NCBI GenBank assembly: GCA_913054485.1
Contig: CAJXHQ010000064.1
Location: 1-10,458, forward strand
DNA: 10,458 nt
Source: an uncultured Paracoccaceae bacterium
Lineage (GTDB): Bacteria > Pseudomonadota > Alphaproteobacteria > Rhodobacterales > Rhodobacteraceae
Direction: 5' to 3'
The position numbers and the translations under genes are program-made. Positions 6,407 to 10,458 of the stretch are shown here, one piece after another. The first letter of the stretch is position 1; each line of letters opens with the position of its first letter. Under the pieces are notes generated by a model, which worked only from the letters and a program-made list of their open reading frames with translations, made no database searches and was not told the origin of the DNA.

Positions 6407-7068
6407 GGCGCACCCTCGTCATCATGGTGAAACAGCCGCGTGCGGGCCGGGTGAAAACCCGGCTCGGCCGCGATATCGGCATGACCGCTGCCGCCTGGTG
6501 GTTCCGGCATCAGTCCGCCGCCCTGATCCGCTGTCTGCGCGATCCGCGCTGGGAGATTGTTCTGGCGGTTGCACCGGACCGGGCGGTCGCCGCGCGCAAC
6601 TGGCCCAAGGATTTGAAGCGCCTGCCGCAAGGCCGCGGCAATCTCGGGGATCGGATGGCCCGGATGTTGAAAGCCCCGCCCGGCGGCAACGCCGGGCAGC
6701 GCCCGTCCCGCCCCCCCACGGGGCGGGCGCTACACGCCCACCCCGCGCGGGACCGGCGCAGCCCTAATGGCCCGGTCTGCCTGATCGGCGCAGATATCCC
6801 CGGCATCACCCGCGCTCAGATTGCCCGTGCCTTTGCCACCCTTGGCAATCACGACGCCGTCTTTGGCCCTGCTGAGGACGGAGGCTATTGGCTGGTGGGC
6901 CTGAAGCACCCCTGCCGCCAGCCGCCCGGTTTCATGCGCGGCGTCCGCTGGTCCACTGAACACGCGCTTGGCGATACGCTGGCCACCCTGCCCGGATACC
7001 GCATCGCCCTCACGGACATTTTGCGCGATGTGGATACTGCCGCTGACCTCGCCGCCCTGCCGCGCTGA
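6403..7068 (+). CDS. TIGR04282/DUF2064 family glycosyltransferase-like protein with an inserted low-complexity segment
   Basis: Nucleotide-sugar transferase-like protein of the family named after arsenosugar biosynthesis; the actual substrate here is unknown. Family motifs in order: KQPRAGRVKTRLGR (10-23), QGRGNLGDRM (76-85), LIGADIPGI (127-135), FGPAEDGGYWLVGL (154-167), RWSTEHAL (182-189) and DVDTAADL (209-216). The start is a GTG at 6403 overlapping the GNAT stop by 4 nt (GTGA). Its length of 221 aa is larger than I expect because about 30 Pro/Gly/Arg/Ala-rich residues (about 91-120) separate MARMLK from NGPVCLIGAD, two segments that are nearly adjacent in relatives. These residues are encoded by a hairpin-forming element (see 6673-6762) that keeps the frame, so the core could still fold, with the insert as a surface loop. 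No arsenic gene is nearby. Family assignment is firm; activity is uncertain. Confidence 0.88.
   Translation: MRRTLVIMVKQPRAGRVKTRLGRDIGMTAAAWWFRHQSAALIRCLRDPRWEIVLAVAPDRAVAARNWPKDLKRLPQGRGNLGDRMARMLKAPPGGNAGQRPSRPPTGRALHAHPARDRRSPNGPVCLIGADIPGITRAQIARAFATLGNHDAVFGPAEDGGYWLVGLKHPCRQPPGFMRGVRWSTEHALGDTLATLPGYRIALTDILRDVDTAADLAALPR
6673..6762 (+). repeat. In-frame palindromic GC-rich element inside the glycosyltransferase gene
   Basis: Two adjacent hairpins are visible. The first has an 8-bp perfect stem GCCCGGCG (6678-6685) / CGCCGGGC (6690-6697) with a GCAA tetraloop. The second has a 13-bp stem (6698-6710 with 6719-6731) containing one T.G wobble and an 8-nt C-rich loop. A 10-nt palindrome CCCGCGCGGG (6742-6751) follows. 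The segment has no stop codon in the gene's frame and about 90 nt (30 codons) separates conserved protein motifs, so it reads as an in-frame insertion. The structure is like dispersed REP-type palindromic repeats, which are usually intergenic. Exact ends are uncertain by several nucleotides, and its multicopy nature cannot be shown from one window. Confidence 0.65.
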
Positions 7069-7074
7069 ATTCGC

Positions 7075-7103
7075 ATGACCCCGCCTGCACCCCGTGCTAG
7101 GGC
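7075..7103 (+). promoter_or_regulatory. Candidate promoter for rnr in the gap after the glycosyltransferase gene
   Basis: ATGACC (7075-7080, four of six to the -35) and TAGGGC (7098-7103) are 17 nt apart. Initiation about 7 nt later falls on or next to the ATG at 7111, giving a nearly leaderless message. The AGGG inside the -10 also stands 8 nt before that ATG and would act as a Shine-Dalgarno sequence on read-through transcripts from the dapE operon. The evidence is weak. Confidence 0.25.
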
Positions 7104-7110
7104 AAAAGAC

Positions 7111-9372
7111 ATGAGCCGCATTCCTGACAAGGCGGAAATCCTCGACTGGATTTCGGCCAACCCGACCCTCACCACGAAACGCGACATCGCCAAGGCCTTT
7201 GGTATCAAGGGGGCTGCGCGGATAGATCTCAAGCGCATCCTGAAAGAGCTGGAGGCCGAGGGCCACCTGCAAAAGCGCAAAAAGACCTACCGCGACCCGG
7301 ACCAGCTGCCGCCGGTTTCCGTGCTGCAGGTTCTGGCGCCGGATGCGGATGGCGATATGTTTGCCAAACCGCTGGAATGGCACGGCGAAGGCGTGGAACC
7401 CATTGTGCTGGTGATCCCGCGCGCCTCGGACCCTGCCTTGGGCGCAGGCGACCGGATCCTGGCGCGGCTCACCCAGGTGCATGAGGCCGACCACAACTAC
7501 GAGGCCCGGCTGATCCGCCGGATCGGCACCAATCCGAAGCGCGTTCTGGGTATCTTCCGCAAAGGTGCCGAGGGCGGCCGCATCGTCCCCATCGATAAAT
7601 CCGCCAGCCATGAGTGGATCGTTACCTCGGACGGCACCGCCAAGGCCAAGGACGGCGAACTGGTGGAGGCTGAACAGGCCGGCCCCAAGAACCGTTTTGG
7701 CCTGCCGAAAGCCCGCATTGTGGAGCGGCTCGGCGATCCGGCGGCGCCCAAGGCGGTCTCGCTGATCGCGATCCACCAGCACGGTATCCCCGATGCCTTC
7801 CCGGACAAGGCGTTCGAGGAAGCCGACAAGGCCAAGCCGATGGGGCTGAAGGGGCGGACGGACCTCTTGGATATGCCGCTGGTGACGATTGATCCGGCGG
7901 ATGCCCGCGACCATGACGACGCCTGTTTCGCCCATGCCGATGACGACCCGAAAAACCCCGGCGGCCATGTGATCTGGGTGGCGATTGCGGATGTGGCAGC
8001 CTATGTGCGCCCCGGCTCGGCACTGGATCGCGAGGCGCGTAAGCGCGGCAATTCGTCTTATTTCCCCGACCGGGTGGTGCCGATGCTGCCGGACCGTCTG
8101 TCAGGTGACTTGTGTTCCCTGCACGAGGGCGTGCCGCGTGCCTGTATCGCCGTGCGCATGCAGATCGACGCCCATGGCGAGAAGATCAGCCACAAGTTTG
8201 TCCGCGCGCTGATGAAATCCGATGCCTCGCTGAACTATCAGGAGGTTCAGGCGGCGATGGACGGCGACCCCAATGAGCGCTGCGCCGGGATGCTGGAGGA
8301 GGTGATCCGGCCGCTTTATGCCGCCCATAACGCCTTGAAAGACGCGCGCAACCGCCGCCAGCCGCTGGAGCTGGACCTGCCGGAGCGCAAGATCGTGCTG
8401 GACGAGGACGGGCAGGTCACCTCGGTCAATTTCCGCGACCGTCTGGATGCCCACAAGCTGATCGAGGAGTTCATGGTGCTGGCCAATGTCTGCGCCGCCG
8501 AAACCCTGATCGCCAAACGTGCGCCGCAGCTGTTCCGGGTGCACGAAGAACCCTCCCGCGACAAGCTGGACGCGCTGCGCGACACCGCCCATGCCGCCGG
8601 GCTGAACCTTGCCAAGGGGCAGGTGCTGCAGACCCGGCATCTGAACGCGCTCTTGAACGCGGCGGCTGGCACGGATGATGCGGAGCTGATCAATATCTCC
8701 ACCCTGCGGTCGATGTCTCAGGCTTACTACAGCCCGGAAAACTTCGGCCACTTCGGCCTCGCGCTGAAGAACTACGCGCATTTCACCTCACCGATCCGGC
8801 GCTATTCCGACCTGATCGTGCACCGTTCGCTGATCTCCTCGCATGGCTGGGGCGATGACGGCTTGCAGGCGGATGAGATCGAGCAGCTGGAGAAGACCGC
8901 AACGCATATCTCCGACACCGAGCGGCGCTCGATGATGGCGGAGCGTGACACCACGGACCGATATCTAGCTGCCTACCTGTCAGAGCGGGTCGGCAATGAG
9001 TTTTCAGGCCGGATCAGCGGCATCGCCCGTTTCGGCGCTTTTGTGAAGATGGACGAAACCGGTGCCGACGGGCTGGTGCCAGTGCGCACGCTGGGCCGCG
9101 AATTCTTCCATTTTGACGCCGAGGGCGGCACGCTGACGGGGTCGGACACAGGGATGGTGATTGCGCTGGGACAGCGGGTCACAGTGCGGCTGACCCAGGC
9201 AGCACCGGTCACCGGCGGGCTGGAGCTGGAACTGCTGACGATTGAGGATCAGGCACTGCCGCGCGGCGGGCGGCGCAGCCCGGCAGGCCGCAGTCCGGTG
9301 AAGCGCAAGTCCGCAAAGGCCAAGCGCAAGAAGGATAAGATCAAGCGCACTGTGCAGAGGCGGCGGACTTAA
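7111..9372 (+). CDS. rnr: Ribonuclease R
   Basis: Processive 3'-to-5' hydrolytic exoribonuclease that degrades structured RNA and acts in RNA quality control. In the 753-aa version starting at 7111, an N-terminal winged helix (about 1-60, with KRDIAKAFGIKG) precedes cold-shock-type OB domains (about 70-230). The RNB catalytic domain (about 245-590) carries IDPADARDHDD with Asp261, Asp267, Asp269 and Asp270 as the magnesium-binding acids, and later FTSPIRRYSDLIVHR. An S1 domain (about 628-712, RISGIARFGAFVKM) and a Lys/Arg-rich tail (about 720-753) follow, as is usual for RNase R and unlike RNase II. I prefer ATG 7111 (AGGG 8 nt upstream) to an in-frame ATG at 7075, which lacks a ribosome-binding site and adds a Pro/Ala/Arg-rich extension. 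It starts 42 nt after the glycosyltransferase stop and may be the last gene of the operon. Confidence 0.96.
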   Translation: MSRIPDKAEILDWISANPTLTTKRDIAKAFGIKGAARIDLKRILKELEAEGHLQKRKKTYRDPDQLPPVSVLQVLAPDADGDMFAKPLEWHGEGVEPIVLVIPRASDPALGAGDRILARLTQVHEADHNYEARLIRRIGTNPKRVLGIFRKGAEGGRIVPIDKSASHEWIVTSDGTAKAKDGELVEAEQAGPKNRFGLPKARIVERLGDPAAPKAVSLIAIHQHGIPDAFPDKAFEEADKAKPMGLKGRTDLLDMPLVTIDPADARDHDDACFAHADDDPKNPGGHVIWVAIADVAAYVRPGSALDREARKRGNSSYFPDRVVPMLPDRLSGDLCSLHEGVPRACIAVRMQIDAHGEKISHKFVRALMKSDASLNYQEVQAAMDGDPNERCAGMLEEVIRPLYAAHNALKDARNRRQPLELDLPERKIVLDEDGQVTSVNFRDRLDAHKLIEEFMVLANVCAAETLIAKRAPQLFRVHEEPSRDKLDALRDTAHAAGLNLAKGQVLQTRHLNALLNAAAGTDDAELINISTLRSMSQAYYSPENFGHFGLALKNYAHFTSPIRRYSDLIVHRSLISSHGWGDDGLQADEIEQLEKTATHISDTERRSMMAERDTTDRYLAAYLSERVGNEFSGRISGIARFGAFVKMDETGADGLVPVRTLGREFFHFDAEGGTLTGSDTGMVIALGQRVTVRLTQAAPVTGGLELELLTIEDQALPRGGRRSPAGRSPVKRKSAKAKRKKDKIKRTVQRRRT

Positions 9373-9380
9373 CCGCCGCC
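9359..9380. terminator. Hairpin shared by the convergent ends of rnr and the phosphoesterase gene
   Basis: GGCGGCGG (9359-9366) and CCGCCGCC (9373-9380) form a perfect 8-bp GC stem whose 6-nt loop (ACTTAA) contains the rnr stop codon TAA. On the minus strand the same hairpin follows directly after the TAA of the phosphoesterase gene (9382-9384). The position between convergent stops 9 nt apart suggests a bidirectional transcription end or a 3'-end-protecting stem. There is no U-tract on either side, so classical intrinsic termination is not assured. Confidence 0.5.
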
Positions 9381-9381
9381 C

Positions 9382-10110
9382 TTACGGCTGCAGCGGCAGG
9401 CGGCCCTGATCGGTCAGCAGCCAGACCTCGCCCGCGTCAAACACCGCAGCACTGAGCGGCATGCCGTAGCCTGCACCGCTATCCAGATTGATCCGGTTCC
9501 CGGCGTGCTGGGCTGCCTTGGCGGGCGTATGGCCGTGGACCACCAGCCAGGGGTGCAGGCGGGTGTCGTTCAGGAACTCCTGCCGGATCCAGATCAGGTC
9601 ATCTTCGGTCTGCTGGTCCAGCGGCACGCCGGGCCGGATGCCCGCATGCACAAAGAGCAGCCCGCGTTCCTGATGAAACGGCACCAGGCCTGCAAGGAAG
9701 TTCAGATGGCTCTGCGGCACCACGGCGCGGGCCTGTTGGTGGATCTGGTAGGTGCGCGCACCTTCCGGCACCTCCACCCCGTAAGAGGCAAGGGTCTCGA
9801 TGCCGCCGATCCGCTCGTGCAGCCAGTGGTAGCCGACCAGCAGGCGGGCATCATTGCGCGGGTAGTCCTCCATGAACATGGAGAACATCCGGTCGTGATT
9901 GCCCTTGAGGAACACCCAGTTGCGCCCCTCGGCCTTGCCGCGCGCCAGGCGTTCGATCACGCCGCGGCTGTCGGGTCCGCGGTCGGTGTAGTCGCCGAGG
10001 AAGATGATACGCGCATCCGGGCCGCCGTCTGCTTCGATGCGGGCAAGCGCCTCTTCCAGCATGTCCAGCTGGCCGTGGATGTCGCCGATGGCGTAGAGGG
10101 GGGAAGGCAT
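9382..10110 (-). CDS. PPP-family metallophosphoesterase (serine/threonine phosphatase-like), 242 aa
   Basis: Cytoplasmic dinuclear-metal phosphatase. All signature motifs of the PPP superfamily are visible: GDIHGQ (9-14, metal ligands Asp10 and His12), GDYTDRG (39-45, bridging Asp40), GNHD (70-73, Asn71 and catalytic His72), VHAGI (154-158, His155) and VHGHT (191-195, His194). The arrangement matches lambda-phosphatase-like and bacterial PrpA/PrpB-like enzymes. It could act on phosphoproteins or on small phosphorylated molecules such as diadenosine polyphosphates; the sequence does not decide which. The ATG at 10110 has GGAG 7 nt upstream. It starts 17 nt after the P450 stop on the same strand and probably shares its transcript. 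It converges with rnr, with 9 nt between the stops. Confidence 0.93.
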   Translation of the reverse strand: MPSPLYAIGDIHGQLDMLEEALARIEADGGPDARIIFLGDYTDRGPDSRGVIERLARGKAEGRNWVFLKGNHDRMFSMFMEDYPRNDARLLVGYHWLHERIGGIETLASYGVEVPEGARTYQIHQQARAVVPQSHLNFLAGLVPFHQERGLLFVHAGIRPGVPLDQQTEDDLIWIRQEFLNDTRLHPWLVVHGHTPAKAAQHAGNRINLDSGAGYGMPLSAAVFDAGEVWLLTDQGRLPLQP

Positions 10111-10127
10111 GGGCGTGCTCCGCTAAG

Positions 10128-10458
10128 TCAGGCGAGTTTGACCGGCAGCGACAGGGGTCCGCGGAAGGCAAAACCGTACCAGGGGACGTTCTCCGGCTCG
10201 GGCAGAGACATATGCGGGAAACGCTCAAACAGCAACGGCAGCATAATCTGTGCCAGCATCATGCGCGCCACATGGGTGCCCTGGCAGAAATGGGGGCCGC
10301 TGGCGAAGCTCTGGTGAGTTTTTGACGGGCGGAAGAGGTCGAAGACCTCTGGGTTTTCATGGACCTCCTCGTCATGGCCTGCACTGGCCTGCACCGTCAT
10401 GACGATCTGATCGCGCAGGATGGGCAGGCTGCGGATCTCAGTGTCTTCCACCGCGCGG
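10128..10458 (-). CDS. Cytochrome P450, C-terminal part (5' end outside window)
   Basis: The frame is open to the right edge, and the last 109 residues are present, so the start and the oxygen-activating I-helix are not visible. The heme-binding loop FASGPHFCQG is clear; its cysteine (codon 10284-10286) is the thiolate ligand of the heme iron. It is preceded by the region before the loop (VMTVQASAGHDEEVHENPEV, then FDLFRP) and followed by the L-helix (THVARMMLAQIMLPLLFERFP) and a typical C-terminus (GPLSLPVKLA). The family usually has FGxGxHxC at the loop, so the Ala at the second position is a mild variation. P450s are monooxygenases needing redox partners; the substrate cannot be inferred from this part. 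Internal GTG and ATG codons near 10451 are not the true start, because the P450-like sequence continues upstream. It is followed at 17 nt by the phosphoesterase gene. Confidence 0.93.
   Translation of the reverse strand, partial: RAVEDTEIRSLPILRDQIVMTVQASAGHDEEVHENPEVFDLFRPSKTHQSFASGPHFCQGTHVARMMLAQIMLPLLFERFPHMSLPEPENVPWYGFAFRGPLSLPVKLA

Noticed and set aside
6673..6762. Glycosyltransferase gene as a broken pseudogene
   Set aside because: The inserted segment preserves the frame, motifs before and after it are intact, and no stop or frameshift is seen. I therefore list it as an intact gene with uncertain activity.
7075..7110. Upstream ATG for rnr at 7075
   Set aside because: It has no ribosome-binding site and adds a Pro/Ala/Arg-rich stretch not expected in RNase R. 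MSRIPDKAEI from 7111 is the normal-looking N-terminus of the protein.
6730..7968. A 412-codon open frame on the minus strand
   Set aside because: It is a shadow across the 3' part of the glycosyltransferase gene and the 5' part of rnr, both with intact motifs. The predicted product resembles no known fold.
1..10458. CRISPR array, tRNA, integrase, transposase or toxin-antitoxin pair
   Set aside because: I found no regularly spaced direct repeats, no tRNA-like cloverleaf and no protein motif of these classes on either strand.

Overview
The window looks like chromosome of a roseobacter-group alphaproteobacterium (Rhodobacteraceae, of the Leisingera/Phaeobacter/Ruegeria type). This is inferred from the high GC content with strongly GC-biased third positions, two proteins pairing a choice-of-anchor L domain with a Hint domain, and the character of the housekeeping proteins. 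There are nine protein genes (two cut by the window edges). I found no tRNA, rRNA, CRISPR array, insertion sequence or prophage gene.

Left part (1-4540), accessory in character. Two paralogous minus-strand genes encode large acidic proteins with a choice-of-anchor L domain, an Ig/cadherin-like domain and a C-terminal Hedgehog/Intein (Hint) domain. The first (1-1185) runs off the window; the second (2975-4540) is complete. Between them lie a short unrecognised + strand gene (1333-1680) and a minus-strand gene (1771-2826) for a prokaryotic ionotropic-glutamate-receptor-like protein, in which a periplasmic amino-acid-binding domain is split by a two-helix channel pore whose filter is strongly altered.

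Middle part (4839-9372), a + strand gene run. dapE (lysine/peptidoglycan precursor synthesis), a GNAT acetyltransferase and a TIGR04282/DUF2064 glycosyltransferase-like gene are joined by 4-nt stop/start overlaps, so they are probably one translationally coupled operon. rnr (RNase R) follows 42 nt later, perhaps with its own promoter. The glycosyltransferase gene carries a roughly 90-nt GC-rich element with two strong hairpins that keeps the frame and adds about 30 low-complexity residues in the middle of the protein. I consider this the most unusual feature of the window.

Right part (9382-10458), minus strand. A PPP-type metallophosphoesterase lies 17 nt downstream of the C-terminal part of a cytochrome P450 gene that enters from the right edge. 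This pair converges on rnr with only 9 nt between stop codons, and a perfect 8-bp GC hairpin spans the junction.

Functional links: the dapE-GNAT-glycosyltransferase-rnr run is metabolic and housekeeping. The left block combines putative exported surface proteins with a ligand-gated membrane protein, but nothing in the sequence shows that they act together.
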